Positions 25,867-36,062 are shown, numbered from the stretch's first letter. The stretch: 64,000 bases of DNA from Ensifer canadensis (GCF_017488845.2 NZ_CP083371.1:930001-994000), one strand, 5' to 3'. Notes: generated by a model from the sequence alone, not told the origin. Made by a program: numbers and translations.

Positions 25867-27582
25867 ATGAGGATAAGGCGGCTTTCGGAGTTTGACGACA
25901 ACTCCATCATCATGGCGGATATCGTAATCGTGGGGGCTGGCCCTGTGGGCCTGACAATAGCCGAGGAGTGTTCCAGGGCGGGAAGGAAGGTCGTCGTCGT
26001 CGAAAGCGGGCTTGAACTCGAAAGTCCCGAGCATTCTGCGCTCAATGAAGTTGAGAACGTCGGTGAGCTTCGAACAGAAGCACAGATCCGCAAGAGGATA
26101 GAATTTCATGGTTCGCAAGCCAAGTTCTGGTCACCTGACGTACAGCCCTATGGCGTGCGATGCCGTGGCCTTGGCGGATCCACACACGCATGGGCGGGAA
26201 AGTCGGCCCCATTTGATGCGCTAGACTTTCAGGCTCGAAGCTGGGTGCCCTATTCCGGCTGGCCAGTCGATCACGAACACATCGTGCCCTATCTCCTTCG
26301 TGCAATGAAGGTCCTCAACCTATGTCCAAAGGCACTGCCGGAACGTTTTGACAACGAAGGGCTACGTTCATTCTACTGGCAGTTTGCTCGCTCTCGCGTC
26401 GATCGCCTTGACATAATGCGCTTCGGACGAGAGTTCCTGGCCCGCCGGCCGACCAATACGGATGTTCTTCTCGACGCGACAGTGAGCCGCGTGGGTGTGA
26501 ACGGCGATGGATCCCAGTTTTCGCGCATCGATGTCGTCAGTGTTGGGGGCAAGCGCGCGCGCATTGAGGCCACGATTTGCGTGCTGGCTGCTGGCGGGAT
26601 TGAGAATGCCCGGTTGTTGCTAGCGTCCACTGATGTCTTTTCGCAAGGAATCGGCAATCACTACGATGTCGTCGGGCGATTTCTCATGGACCACGTTGCG
26701 GCACGCGTGGGGCGGATCCCGACCGATCGAATGGCAGCGCTCACAAAGCTCTTCGGCTTCTATGGAGTTCACCACGAAAATCGCGCGCACATGTTCGCCC
26801 ATGGTCTTGCTCTAACCGCTGCTGCCCAGGAACGCGAACAGATATCGAATGCCGCTGTCTTTTTCTCGACAGAACGTGCACCAGACGATCCATGGGTCGC
26901 CTTGAAGAGGCTGTTGCGTTCGCGCAGCGACAATGTCGGACGTGATGTTCTTTCCGTTGCCGCCGGTTCGGGATTCATCGCCAGGGGGATTGGTATGAAG
27001 ATCCTTTCGGACCACCGCACACCCAAGGTCTTCAAGGATCTTATCGTCAACACGGCGATTATGATTTCGCCAAATCTCGTCGCCGACGAGTTCCAGTCCC
27101 GGGGTCTGCCTCACAAGTTGTCTGGGTTGCGCATAGAAGCGATCTGCGAACAGGCTCCAAATCCGGCGAGCAGGGTCAGCCTCAGCGAGCGGAAGGACAA
27201 GTTCGGCGTACCGCTCGCCAAGATCGATTGGCGCATTAGCGATCTCGAATACAAAACGTTGCTCAGGATTGCCGAATTATCGCATGAAGCTCTCGCCCGT
27301 GCTGAGCTCCCCACCCCGAAACTAGAACCTTGGGTCACAGAACGGCGCACACAGGATCTCGTCATCATCGATATGGCGCACACGCTTGGAACGACGCGCA
27401 TGTCGACGAGCCCAAAAACTGGTGTCGTCGACCTTCATTGCAGAGTTCATGGCATCAACAACTTGTACATTGCCGGCGGCTCGGTGTTTCCAACCAGCGG
27501 TCACGCCAATCCGACGTTGACGATCCTTGCTCTTGCAATCCGGTTGGCCGATCATCTGAATTCGGAACTGGAGCGAGGCTAA
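25867..27582 (+). CDS. GMC-family FAD-dependent oxidoreductase
   Basis: The FAD-binding start is ADIVIVGAGPVGLTIAEECS (true start may be the Met at 25912), followed by the GMC signature region CRGLGGSTHAWAGKSAPFD, an ILAAGGIENARLLL-type segment (CVLAAGGIENARLLLAS), and a C-terminal domain with MAHTLGTTRMSTSPKTGV and LYIAGGSVFPTSGHANPT. These enzymes oxidise alcohols or sugars. At 571 residues it is full length for the large bacterial subtype. The gene stands alone. The link to NO metabolism is unclear; a sugar or cyclitol is a likely substrate. Confidence 0.88.
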   Translation: MRIRRLSEFDDNSIIMADIVIVGAGPVGLTIAEECSRAGRKVVVVESGLELESPEHSALNEVENVGELRTEAQIRKRIEFHGSQAKFWSPDVQPYGVRCRGLGGSTHAWAGKSAPFDALDFQARSWVPYSGWPVDHEHIVPYLLRAMKVLNLCPKALPERFDNEGLRSFYWQFARSRVDRLDIMRFGREFLARRPTNTDVLLDATVSRVGVNGDGSQFSRIDVVSVGGKRARIEATICVLAAGGIENARLLLASTDVFSQGIGNHYDVVGRFLMDHVAARVGRIPTDRMAALTKLFGFYGVHHENRAHMFAHGLALTAAAQEREQISNAAVFFSTERAPDDPWVALKRLLRSRSDNVGRDVLSVAAGSGFIARGIGMKILSDHRTPKVFKDLIVNTAIMISPNLVADEFQSRGLPHKLSGLRIEAICEQAPNPASRVSLSERKDKFGVPLAKIDWRISDLEYKTLLRIAELSHEALARAELPTPKLEPWVTERRTQDLVIIDMAHTLGTTRMSTSPKTGVVDLHCRVHGINNLYIAGGSVFPTSGHANPTLTILALAIRLADHLNSELERG

Positions 27583-28072
27583 GGGCAAGGAAATGCGCTC
27601 AGTCTCCGCCGCGGGCGCATATCGCCTTTGATGGCGTGACACCTATCAAGTTTACTCTTTCCCAGACGTCCCCGTTTGCCCCCGGCACCGCTCGACAGCC
27701 GTCCCGTAACCCCACCTGCACCGCCAACATCACGGTCAGAACATGTCCGACCAGATGGGACGGGCGGCAGTTCGTTGGGGGGGAGGAAGTCCCGGAGTAT
27801 CACCGAGGCGAGTGCCATGGCTCGCTGCTGTCGAGCACGGCGGAAACGATCTCATCCTAGGGCGTGCGCTGGTGTAAATCAGCGCTTGGCCTGCCCGGCG
27901 CTGGCCGGGGTTGCAGAGGGTAGGCCAAGTAGTCGAGTGACGTCGACTTGAAGCGCCGCGAGCCGGGGTGCCGACAAGAAGTCGGGCCACCGGAGATTGC
28001 CCGACCCGCATAGTGGTGCGCCAGTACCGCGATTGATTGATCCGTTCTTGGCCATGTCGCGACAAGCGCGCG
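27583..28072. other. No supportable gene
   Basis: Short overlapping frames on both strands are low-complexity or arginine/proline-rich by composition and have no ribosome sites. No clear terminator structure was found. Confidence 0.35.
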
Positions 28073-28552
28073 TTACTGAAAAATCTCGCGAGCTTCGGAC
28101 TTAGCCGCTAACAGCGCCTCCATGAGAAGGCTCTCGGCGTGAATATGCCGGCGGAGCGCTTCCTGGAAGCCGTGCAGTAGACGGGCAATGGTGTCTGGCC
28201 CGAGATCAGACCGGCCATCGGCCAGCGCGCAAAAGAGGAGTGAGAGTTCCTCTGCCGCCAGCCGGTCGCAGCGATGATCAGCCTTCAGCCTTTCGATGGC
28301 CTTGGCGGCGAAGAGCGAACCCGCGTTGCGATCGAAATCGGGAAAGAGAGTATGCTCTTCGAGGTCATGAACTTCCTTCAGAATTGCTGGGATCGACTGC
28401 GCAAGCTCACGAACTGGTTCGCTCGCGCTCATCTCGATGTCCGCGGCAACCTCCTCGAGCCGAAGGCAAATCGTGAGCAGTTCACGGTGGAGCGTTTCCA
28501 GGCGCATGATATCTGCAGCGCCAAGCGGGCGCGACGTTGCGTTCAACTCCAC
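28073..28552 (-). CDS. Hemerythrin-like HHE-domain protein
   Basis: The 159-residue protein is a four-helix bundle with di-iron ligand motifs spread in order: ETLHRELLTICLR, VHDLEEHTLFPDFDRN, ERLKADHRCDRLAAEELS and LRRHIHAESLLMEALL. The family binds O2 or NO through a non-haem di-iron centre and includes NO-stress repair proteins. It closes the NO-related island, supporting that role. The GTG start at 28552 is crowded by a GGGAG, so a downstream start is possible. Confidence 0.85.
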   Translation of the reverse strand: MELNATSRPLGAADIMRLETLHRELLTICLRLEEVAADIEMSASEPVRELAQSIPAILKEVHDLEEHTLFPDFDRNAGSLFAAKAIERLKADHRCDRLAAEELSLLFCALADGRSDLGPDTIARLLHGFQEALRRHIHAESLLMEALLAAKSEAREIFQ

Positions 28553-28949
28553 CTCCCATCACCTTAAGAATGCCACCATCCTGGTAGCGGTCGTCGCCTC
28601 GGCCGCAAGCGTTCGAACTCCCTGGGTGCCATCCAGCACGTTGAAGTCTCATGCTCGACTACCTGTTCGGATATGACGATCTCCATTCTTCCCCATCATG
28701 CCGCCTGCGCCGACGCTTCTCATTGCGCAGGCGCAAAGACTGGGCCACTCTCGACCGTTCGACATGGTCCTTGGACACCGGAGTTACTTTTTGTTTTCGG
28801 TCGCTGGCCGTCGGAGGCGACGATCGAGAGGCCCATCGCGCATCGTGATGCCGCTACAGTCCGGCATCCCACAATCTGAAATTCCTGCGTTGCCGAAGAG
28901 CAGCATCGCGAGCTCCCGGAGTTCCTGCCGTGCAACCAGCAGCGTTCGC
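28553..28949. other. No supportable gene
   Basis: Several weak frames exist on both strands without ribosome sites. The stretch may have held the nucleotidyltransferase half of the HEPN-type protein whose tail follows, but I cannot show it. Confidence 0.3.
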
Positions 28950-29110
28950 TGCTTGGTTTAATATATTCAAAGAAGTCTATGTAAAGGCGAGATATTCCTG
29001 GCAACTATCGCCCCAGAGACTTGATGTGGCTGGTTGGCCGCATCGATGCACTCATTGGTCTCGTGGAAAGCGTCCGCAGCACCGACCTCGAAAACCTAAG
29101 GTACAGACCG
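28950..29110 (+). pseudogene. HEPN-like domain fragment, frameshifted
   Basis: One frame gives WFNIFKEVYVKARYSWQLSP, and after a shift another gives LMWLVGRIDALIGLVESVR. Together they resemble the end of a HEPN domain ('LFKKAYVDARYS...W-R--AL---V'). HEPN proteins are often paired with nucleotidyltransferases or act as RNases. The fragment is short and the call rests on remembered patterns. Confidence 0.4.
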
Positions 29111-29282
29111 ACAGCTCATTTGGCACTGTGGAATAACTAGTAATATCAGCTGATTATCCGAACCTGTTGATCTAGAAAATCATCGCCTGCGATACAAGAC
29201 ACGCGGAACGATCGCTCCATTCCGCCGCCGAGGCAAGGCTCATTGATTTTGGCGAGGTTGGGAAGCCGCAAAGCACGTGTTT

Positions 29283-30335
29283 TTAGGACACGCGCTTGCC
29301 CCTATCGTCAAACACATGCAGGTCCTTGGCCAGCGCGCCGACGGTCACATGATCGTCGATCTGCCTCACCGATCGCCCTGGGACTCGGAACACAAGATCC
29401 TGGCCATTGGAGAATTTGCCATGCACATAACTCTCCGCTCCAACGAGTTCGATGCTGTCGATGCGGACCTTGGCGGTGAAATCAAAGTCCGGAGCGGTGG
29501 GTTCACTGACAACGAGGTCTTCCGGTCGGATGCCGATCGTAAATGCGCCTGCTGGTTTGGGCACATTGGGCGAGATCGACCAGCCCTCAAGAGTTTCAGC
29601 ATGTTTGAGCAGGTTCATCGACGGTGAACCGATGAACGTTGCGACAAAAGTCGTTGCCGGTTTTTCGTAGAGTTCGATCGGTGATCCGACCTGCTCGATC
29701 TGTCCGCCATTGACCACGACCAGCTTGTCGGCAAGCGTCATCGCCTCCATCTGGTCATGCGTGACGTAAACGCTGGTCGTGCCAAGAGACCGCTGCAAGC
29801 GCTTGATTTCGATCCGCATCTGCCCTCTCAACTTGGCGTCGAGATTGGACAGTGGCTCGTCGAACAAGAACGCGGCCGGTTCACGCACGATCGCCCGCCC
29901 CATGGCCACGCGCTGGCGCTGGCCACCGGACAACTGGCGTGGTTTGCGGTGGAGATACTGCTCGATCTCCAGGGTCTTGGCGGCAATCGCGATACGACGC
30001 TCGATCTCGTCCTTCGGCGTGTTGCGGTTCTTCAGCCCGTAGGCAAGGTTCTGATGCACGGTCATATGCGGGTAGAGCGCGTAGTTCTGAAACACCATCG
30101 CAATGTCCCGCTCAGCGGGTTCCAGATCATTGACTGTTCTGTTGCCGATGACGATCTCGCCGGAGCTGATGCTTTCGAGACCCGCAATCATGCGCAGAAG
30201 CGTGGACTTTCCACATCCAGATGGGCCGACGAGAACGACGAGTTCGCCATCATCGATCTGCAGCGAGACTCCCTTGATCGCCTCGATATTGCCGCCATAG
30301 ACCTTGCGGACGTTGTTCAGGGTAATTTGAGCCAT
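29283..30335 (-). CDS. ugpC: Sn-glycerol-3-phosphate ABC importer ATPase
   Basis: Walker [19 protein letters not shown], signature [16 protein letters not shown], Walker [16 protein letters not shown] and switch [11 protein letters not shown] are followed by a C-terminal OB-fold regulatory region ([14 protein letters not shown]). The 350-residue length fits UgpC/MalK ATPases. The stop of ugpE and the start of this gene share one base, and it is last of the four-gene operon. Confidence 0.93.
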   Translation of the reverse strand: MAQITLNNVRKVYGGNIEAIKGVSLQIDDGELVVLVGPSGCGKSTLLRMIAGLESISSGEIVIGNRTVNDLEPAERDIAMVFQNYALYPHMTVHQNLAYGLKNRNTPKDEIERRIAIAAKTLEIEQYLHRKPRQLSGGQRQRVAMGRAIVREPAAFLFDEPLSNLDAKLRGQMRIEIKRLQRSLGTTSVYVTHDQMEAMTLADKLVVVNGGQIEQVGSPIELYEKPATTFVATFIGSPSMNLLKHAETLEGWSISPNVPKPAGAFTIGIRPEDLVVSEPTAPDFDFTAKVRIDSIELVGAESYVHGKFSNGQDLVFRVPGRSVRQIDDHVTVGALAKDLHVFDDRGKRVS

Positions 30336-31183
30336 TACTTCTCAGTCTCCACAAGACCTTTGACGAACCAGCGCTGCATCAGCACGACGACGAGGATCGG
30401 CGGGATGATCGCGAGGATCGCGGTTACCATCACATAGTTCCAGGGCGTCGAGGCGTCGGTGAAATCGACCATGCGACGCAGGCCGATGATGATGGTGTTC
30501 ATCTTCGCGTCGTTCGTTACCAGCAACGGCCAGAGATACTGGGTCCAGCCATAGATGAAGAGAATGACGAACAGCGCGGCGATGTTGGTTTTTGAAAGCG
30601 GAAGCAGGATGTCACGCATGAAGCGAAAGGGGCCGGCATTGTCGATGCGCGCCGCTTCCACCAGTTCGCCCGGGATCGTCAGAAAGAACTGCCGGAAAAG
30701 AAAGGTCGCCGTTGCCGAAGCCATCAAAGGCAGCGTCAGGCCAGCATAGGTATCGATCAACCCGAGGTCGACGATCACCTTGTAAGTGGGCAGGATGCGC
30801 ACCTCGACCGGCAGCATCAGCGTAATGAAGATCATCCAGAAGAAGACCATCTTCAGCGGAAAGCGAAAGAAAACGATCGCGAAGGCCGAGAGGAACGAGA
30901 TGACGATTTTGCCGACGGCGATGGCAATCGCAACGACCGTCGAATTGAACAAGAGCCGCTCAAGGCTGACGCCGACCACGCGCTCGACGCCGCCAGACAT
31001 CGCCTCCGTATAGTTCTCGCTCAGTTGATCGCCGAGGGTCAAGGACATCGGCGGACGGATGATCTCGACCGACGTCCGGCTGGAGGCGACGAAGGTGTAG
31101 TAGATCGGAAAGGCGACGATAATGACGCCGATGATCAGCACGAGATGGCCGATGAAATTGGCGATGGGACGTTTTTCAATCAT
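30335..31183 (-). CDS. ugpE: Sn-glycerol-3-phosphate ABC permease UgpE
   Basis: Six membrane helices, with the ABC permease EAA loop [20 protein letters not shown] followed by [20 protein letters not shown] and WPLLVT, which is a UgpE hallmark. The 282 residues match the family. It pairs with UgpA, whose gene ends 10 bases upstream. Confidence 0.93.
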   Translation of the reverse strand: MIEKRPIANFIGHLVLIIGVIIVAFPIYYTFVASSRTSVEIIRPPMSLTLGDQLSENYTEAMSGGVERVVGVSLERLLFNSTVVAIAIAVGKIVISFLSAFAIVFFRFPLKMVFFWMIFITLMLPVEVRILPTYKVIVDLGLIDTYAGLTLPLMASATATFLFRQFFLTIPGELVEAARIDNAGPFRFMRDILLPLSKTNIAALFVILFIYGWTQYLWPLLVTNDAKMNTIIIGLRRMVDFTDASTPWNYVMVTAILAIIPPILVVVLMQRWFVKGLVETEK

Positions 31184-31192
31184 CGGCGCGCC

Positions 31193-32074
31193 TCATGAGT
31201 AGTGAACCCGCTTCTCGACGAAGCGGAATTGGAACGCCGTCAGTGCGACGACGATGACCATGAGAATGACCGATTGCGCGGCGGAACTGCCGAGGTCGAG
31301 ATTGACGAAGCCATCATTGTAGACCTTGTAGACGAGCGTTTCCGTCGCCTTCGCCGGTCCGCCGCCGGTGACCGCATGGATGATGCCGAACGTGTCGAAG
31401 AAGGCGTAGACCGTGTTGACCACGAGCAGAAAGAAGGTTGTCGGTGCCAAAAGCGGGAAGACGATCGTCCAGAAACGCCGCGCTCCGCGCGCGCCGTCAA
31501 TCGATGCAGCCTCGATCAGCGATTTCGGGATCGCCTGCAGACCGGCGACGAAGAAGAGGAAATTGTAGCTGATCTGCTTCCAGGCAGCCGCGACGATCAC
31601 CAACGCCATGGCCTGGTCGCCGTTCAGAAGCGGATCCCAGGCAAAGCCGTTGCGCCGCAAGATATAGGCAAATGTCCCCATCGCCGGATTGAACATGAAG
31701 AGCCACAGCATACCGGCCACTGCAGGTGCAACGGCATAGGGCCAGATCAAAAGTGTGCGGTAGATGTTTCGGCCGCGAACGACCCGGTCTGCCGCCGTTG
31801 CCAACAACAGAGCGACAGCCATCGAGAGCAACGCCGTCGCCAGGCTGAAGACCACTGTGACCTTCAGCGAATGCAGGTAGTCCGGGTTTGCCAGAACGGC
31901 GCGAAAGTTGGCAAGGCCGACGAAGCCGGACTTGAGCCCGAACGGATCCTCGCGAAGCACGGATTGATAGAGCGCCTGGCTCGCAGGCCAAAAGAAGAAG
32001 ATGACCGTGAGCACGATCTGCGGCGCGAGTAGGAGATAAGGCAGTATTTTATTGGGAAAGACGACAGGCTGCAA
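31193..32074 (-). CDS. ugpA: Sn-glycerol-3-phosphate ABC permease UgpA
   Basis: The frame is open from a GTG at 32119, but that codon lies in the loop of a 12-bp hairpin and has a poor ribosome site. A TTG at 32074 has GGGGG five bases upstream and gives 293 residues starting [19 protein letters not shown], the normal UgpA start. Six helices and the EAA loop ([19 protein letters not shown]) are present, as is [18 protein letters not shown] near the end. It is the second gene of the operon. Confidence 0.9.
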   Translation of the reverse strand: MQPVVFPNKILPYLLLAPQIVLTVIFFFWPASQALYQSVLREDPFGLKSGFVGLANFRAVLANPDYLHSLKVTVVFSLATALLSMAVALLLATAADRVVRGRNIYRTLLIWPYAVAPAVAGMLWLFMFNPAMGTFAYILRRNGFAWDPLLNGDQAMALVIVAAAWKQISYNFLFFVAGLQAIPKSLIEAASIDGARGARRFWTIVFPLLAPTTFFLLVVNTVYAFFDTFGIIHAVTGGGPAKATETLVYKVYNDGFVNLDLGSSAAQSVILMVIVVALTAFQFRFVEKRVHYS

Positions 32075-32102
32075 AGCGACCCCCTTCTTTGCGCGAGGAG
32101 AT

Positions 32103-32133
32103 GGACTGCCCCGGTTCACGCCCGGGGCAGTCC
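32103..32133. promoter_or_regulatory. Strong intergenic hairpin between ugpB and ugpA
   Basis: GGACTGCCCCGG, a 7-base loop, CCGGGGCAGTCC: a perfect 12-bp GC-rich stem. It sits 13 bases after the ugpB stop with no T-run. Such hairpins protect the 3' end of a binding-protein message and lower expression of the permease genes downstream. Confidence 0.75.
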
Positions 32134-32146
32134 TGCTATTGCATCG

Positions 32147-33454
32147 TTAGTTTCCGATGGCTGCCGCGATTGCGGCGTTCGCCTTCTTGGTGCCTTCGGT
32201 CAGGGCCGCTTGCGCATCCTTCTGCCCGGCGAGCATCGCCTCGAACTCTTCGTTGAGGATGTCTCTCACCTGCGGAAGATTGACGAGCCGCACACCCTTG
32301 GAGTTTTCCGTTGGCGCCTTGCCCATCATCTGCAGAATCGGCGTTTCACGGCCGGGGTTCTTTTCATAGAATCCCGACTTCTTGGTTTCCTCATAGGCGG
32401 CGAGGGTAACAGGCAGATAGCCCGAGACCTGATGCAGGCGTGCCTGGATTTCTGTCTTCGACAGGAAATTAAAGAACTCGGCGATGCCCTTGTATTCATC
32501 GTCGGATTTTCCGCCGAACACCCAGAGGCTTGCGCCGCCCGGGATCGTATTCTGCGGACCGCTGCCCTCGTAATAGGGCAACTGGCCAATACCGTATTTG
32601 ATACCCGACTTGATGATGTCGCCGAGGCCACCGGATGATTCCGTCAAGATGGCGCATTCACCTGATGTGAAGAGCTGCTTTGCTTCCGAGGTGCGGCCGC
32701 CATAACGGAACGTACCGTCCTTTGCGAGATCGGCTATCGCCTGGAAATGCTTGACGAACAGCGGTGCGTCGACCTTCAGTTCGACGTCGGGGCCGGCAAG
32801 GCCGTTCTCGTTCGTTCCGTAAGGCACGTTGTTCCAGGCTGCGAAGTTTTCGGTCTGGATCCAGGTGAGCCAGGTGGAGGTGAAGCCGCAGGCCGAAGCG
32901 CCGCTCGCCTTGATCTTCTTGGCCGCGTCGAACACCTCCGGCCAGGTCTTCGGCGGGTTCTCCGCATCGAGGCCGGCCTTCGTAAACGCGTCCTTGTTGT
33001 AATACAGGATCGGCGACGACGAATTATAAGGGAAGGACAGCATCGTACCGTCCGCCTTCGAATAATAAGCGACGATGCCCGGCAGGTATTGATCCTTGTT
33101 GAATTCGTAACCGCCCTTCTGGAGCACCTCTGCCACCGGCAGGATCGCGCCTTCCGCACCCAGCATCACACCGCTGCCTGCATCGAAGACCTGCAGGATG
33201 GCGGGCGCCTGCTTGGAGCGGAACGCGGCAATGCCGGCGTTCAACGTTTCCGGGTAGGTTCCTTTGAAGACGGGCACGACTTTGTAGGCGGTCTGGCTGT
33301 CGTTGAATTCCTTTGCCAGCTTGTCGACAACTTCGTTGTTGGCGCCGGTCATGGCGTGCCACCAGGAAAGCTCGGTAGCGGCCAATGCGTTTGAAGCAAG
33401 GCCGACTGAAAATGCGGACGCGACCACGACGGTCCAGTTCAAATGTCTGAACAT
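32147..33454 (-). CDS. ugpB: Sn-glycerol-3-phosphate binding protein
   Basis: Start at 33454 (MFRHLNWTVVVASAFSVGLA), with GGAGG 4 bases upstream, preferred over 33466. Signal peptide ends ALA; the mature protein begins ATELSWWHAMTGANNEVVD, the UgpB ligand-site W-W-H signature, followed by KVVPVFKGTYPETLNAGIAA and PGGASLWVFGG. The mature length of about 410 residues is normal. It captures sn-glycerol-3-phosphate or glycerophosphodiesters and is the first operon gene. Confidence 0.94.
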   Translation of the reverse strand: MFRHLNWTVVVASAFSVGLASNALAATELSWWHAMTGANNEVVDKLAKEFNDSQTAYKVVPVFKGTYPETLNAGIAAFRSKQAPAILQVFDAGSGVMLGAEGAILPVAEVLQKGGYEFNKDQYLPGIVAYYSKADGTMLSFPYNSSSPILYYNKDAFTKAGLDAENPPKTWPEVFDAAKKIKASGASACGFTSTWLTWIQTENFAAWNNVPYGTNENGLAGPDVELKVDAPLFVKHFQAIADLAKDGTFRYGGRTSEAKQLFTSGECAILTESSGGLGDIIKSGIKYGIGQLPYYEGSGPQNTIPGGASLWVFGGKSDDEYKGIAEFFNFLSKTEIQARLHQVSGYLPVTLAAYEETKKSGFYEKNPGRETPILQMMGKAPTENSKGVRLVNLPQVRDILNEEFEAMLAGQKDAQAALTEGTKKANAAIAAAIGN

Positions 33455-34333
33455 GATTCCTCCCATTTCTCAAAAGCCAGGGCATTTGGCACGCCCGGCA
33501 AAATCGATCCTCCTCGATCGAAGCTTGCACAACCTTCGTTGCGAAACCAAAAATTAGTAAAAGCGAAATGAAATGAATACGCAACGAAAATGTGACAATA
33601 GAACACGTATTCCACTTAACCATGGCGTGCCGTGTCACCGAGGCCGGTGGAAATCCCAGCCAAATCTGCGCGATTGGGCGAGATTGTTGCGCCTCGGTTT
33701 TGGCTGCCCGGGGGCGTGGGCGCATGGTCGCGAAGCGTGAAATGCCTCGGGAGTGCGGAGCGGCTTGCCGGGGGTAGTCGGTCCCGGTTCCCGGCCTGCG
33801 GCCGGCGCTTGCGCTGAACCTCCGCGGCGACCCTTTTAACCGGTCAAGCCGCGCGCGAACGGGCTTTGGCCGCGATAGCGGCCGCCGCCTGGTACGCTCA
33901 TCCTTTTTTGGGCGTGCAGCATGACCAGCGTGGGCACATCGCGCGCACGGAGCCAGTTTCGCAGAGATGCCCAGCCGGCAAGGCATCAGGCTCAGGACTG
34001 TTAAGCCTGCATCGTAAGCGATTTTGGACTTGTCTTTTCTAACAGGATGCTTGTGAGGCGATCGGACCGGAAAGCGTCGCCGCAACGATGGCCTCATTCT
34101 CGAGAAGGCCGGCCACATCAACTCGGCCGGCGGTTGTCTGTGCTATCTGACGGCAAAGGCGCGGCCAGGGGAGTTTTCGCTCGGGCCAGTGTTGATGGCG
34201 TTGTTGCGAGCAAATGGCGCTTCAGTCCGGGAGCCTTAGTAGCGCCCAAAGTGGCGGTCTATGACTTGGATGGGCTCATGCTAGACTTTTGCGCCGGTCG
34301 AATGGGCGCAGATGGCTTCCAGGAGTTTGATCG
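33455..34333. other. No gene; contains repeat copy B
   Basis: Upstream of ugpB only the promoter region would be expected. The GC-rich repeat occupies 33755-33889. Long minus-strand frames here are continuations of a ugpB shadow and are ignored. No Pho box could be recognised with certainty. Confidence 0.45.
33755..33889. repeat. ~133-bp GC-rich dispersed repeat, copy B
   Basis: Nearly identical to 3571-3703 in the same orientation, with a two-base deletion (CCTCCTGCGG against CCTCCGCGG) and a few substitutions. Flanking sequences differ, so the copies moved or duplicated on their own and not as part of the larger block. Confidence 0.75.
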
Positions 34334-34959
34334 TCATTGCCTGTGCCAGGCGTGGAATCTCGAAAAGCCTTCACGGTACAAAAGTCTTGTCATGATGGTC
34401 TCCGCGAACTGCGGGTTCATCTGGCGAGCGACTTTTAGAGCCTTCTCGCATTTGTCTCCGAAGGGCGTAAGGGCTCATTGAGATACTCGACACCGTGATC
34501 CCTCACGACGCAGGCGATGTCGAACATGTCGCGGGGCTGCATCGTGGCCCTGCGGTAAAATATTTTCTTTGCGATGATTTCGCCAGGGGTCTCAAGCAGG
34601 ACGTCGCGACCGCGCACCTCCGCTTTCACCGTCGGGTGGTCAGTGAGGCTGGGCGCGCAGATAAAGTCGATTTCGCCAACATTCTCGAAGACGATCTTCA
34701 ATGTTCTTGATCCATCGGACTGATAGCCGTCAGGGTTGATGTCGAGCGCGTAGCCCTGTGTCTTCGGGTTCAGAAGCTGCGGATCATCGATGAAGATGTC
34801 GACATCAAAGCTCTCGCGATGATCGATCTGGAGCATCAGGGCGGTACCGCCTCCAAAAGTGCAATTGTCGATCAATGTGAGTTGGGAGCTTGCCTGATCG
34901 ATAATGCGGCCAGCGTGGTCAAACAGGTCCCCCCATCTGCTGGCTGGGTGTTCGACCAA
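34334..34959 (-). pseudogene. AbiEii-type nucleotidyltransferase toxin, frameshifted
   Basis: The first frame (174 codons from a TTG at 34959) has the nucleotidyltransferase core: NCTFGGGTALMLQIDHR and SFDVDIFIDDPQ, then ETPGEIIAKKIFYRRATM and RDMFDIACVVRDHG. Near 34470 a one-base shift diverts the frame; the correct continuation reads FGDKCEKALKVARQMNPQFA and ends at 34334. The family includes AbiEii/MenT toxins that add nucleotides to tRNA acceptor ends. The catalytic core is intact but the C-terminus is replaced by nine wrong residues. It abuts the partner gene at 34960. Confidence 0.8.
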
Positions 34960-35229
34960 CTATGCCGCCCGCGCCAAAGGAAGCGGGTAACCGGCGAGTG
35001 CCGAGAACTTACGTGCTAAGTCGGAAGCGATCGCCGGATCAACGTGCATTTCGCCAAGAAACGAGATCTGAAGGTTCTCGTCTACCTCGGAAAAAAAGGA
35101 GAACGCCGACGCATCGAAATTGACTGCGCTGGCAGGATCGGAAATCTTGGATGCCAATTGCTCAGCCGAAAGCTTCGTCCCATAAGGGGCATTGACAGTC
35201 GACAAAACCTTTACTGCAACAATAGACAT
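34960..35229 (-). CDS. Partner of the nucleotidyltransferase, putative antitoxin
   Basis: ATG at 35229 (GAGG 3 bases upstream) or a GTG at 35247. The 89-residue product MSIVAVKVLSTVNAPYGTKL has an N-terminal helical region followed by SFFSEVDENLQISFLGEMHV and a tail DPAIASDLARKFSALAG. The stop is directly followed by the toxin start, so translation is coupled. Position and size suggest an antitoxin, but it does not match AbiEi and the family is unknown. Confidence 0.6.
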   Translation of the reverse strand: MSIVAVKVLSTVNAPYGTKLSAEQLASKISDPASAVNFDASAFSFFSEVDENLQISFLGEMHVDPAIASDLARKFSALAGYPLPLARAA

Positions 35230-35444
35230 CTTCCTCGACCACAGCACCTTCAGGTTTCTATATACCTTGACGATGCTTGCGAAACAAGGATCGTCGGTGA
35301 CTACGCCGTCACACGTTAGCCTCGCGGCACTCTTCTAGGCATCTATATTCGGTCGATTTTCCGTTGTGGCGGCTTTTCTGAGGGTGAGGCTCATCTGGGG
35401 ACGGTGCTCGGCCGTGGTCGCCGGCTGGGAAACGAAGATCTCGT

Positions 35445-36062
35445 TCACGCTGGCGCAATGCGCCATCGTGAGGTTGCAGCGATCCATCGCCTAGTTCTGT
35501 CCTCGGGATCCTGGCTACGTGTAATGTCGGTCACGACCGCGGCACAATCCGCGCCATGGGTGAGGACGCCATCAATGCGTTCAAGGTTCAGTCCACCGAT
35601 CGCAACCAGTGGGGTCGGTCCGATTTTCTTCTTCCATGTGGCGAGGCGAGCAAGTCCCTGCGGCTCCCACTTCATCTTTTTGAGAACGGTCGGATAGACC
35701 GGACCCAACGCGACATAGTCGGGCGCGACTGACAGCGCCATATCGAGTTCGGCCTCGTCATGTGTGCTGACGCCGAGCTTAAGGCCGGCCCCACGGATCG
35801 CGGCCACGTCAGCTTGCGCCAGATCTTCCTGGCCGAGATGAACGAAATCGCAGCCTTCGTCGATCGCCATGCGCCAATGGTCGTTGACAACAAGTTGGCA
35901 ACCGTGTCTCTCGCATATGGTTCTGGCGATGCGGATATCGCTACGGACTTCGCTATCGGGTCTTTCCTTGATGCGAAGCTGGACCAGCCTCACTCCAATT
36001 GGAACGAGGCGTTCGACCCAATTCGCGCTGTCGACAATGAGGTAGAAGGGATCGAGCTTCAT
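35445..36062 (-). CDS. thiE: Thiamin phosphate synthase
   Basis: The 205-residue TIM barrel has ThiE motifs: [59 protein letters not shown] and [14 protein letters not shown], then [15 protein letters not shown]. It couples the hydroxymethylpyrimidine diphosphate with the thiazole phosphate carboxylate. It overlaps the thiG stop by 4 bases. The C-terminal end ([20 protein letters not shown]) is usual for rhizobial plasmid ThiE. Confidence 0.93.
   Translation of the reverse strand: MKLDPFYLIVDSANWVERLVPIGVRLVQLRIKERPDSEVRSDIRIARTICERHGCQLVVNDHWRMAIDEGCDFVHLGQEDLAQADVAAIRGAGLKLGVSTHDEAELDMALSVAPDYVALGPVYPTVLKKMKWEPQGLARLATWKKKIGPTPLVAIGGLNLERIDGVLTHGADCAAVVTDITRSQDPEDRTRRWIAATSRWRIAPA

Noticed and set aside
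22629..28552. P450, GMC oxidoreductase and hemerythrin as a natural-product cluster
   Set aside because: They are separated by gaps of about 500 bases, lie on different strands and include no synthase gene; NO and redox context is the simpler explanation.
29757..30437. Plus-strand frame of 226 codons
   Set aside because: Antisense to ugpC; residues reflect the complement of the ABC ATPase.
31202..32032. Long plus-strand open frame of 276 codons
   Set aside because: It is exactly antisense to ugpA, is Arg/Asp/Glu-rich with no domain, and arises from the codon bias of the opposite strand.
33024..34121. Minus-strand frame of 365 codons overlapping ugpB
   Set aside because: It runs through ugpB in another frame and beyond its promoter; no ribosome site and no family.
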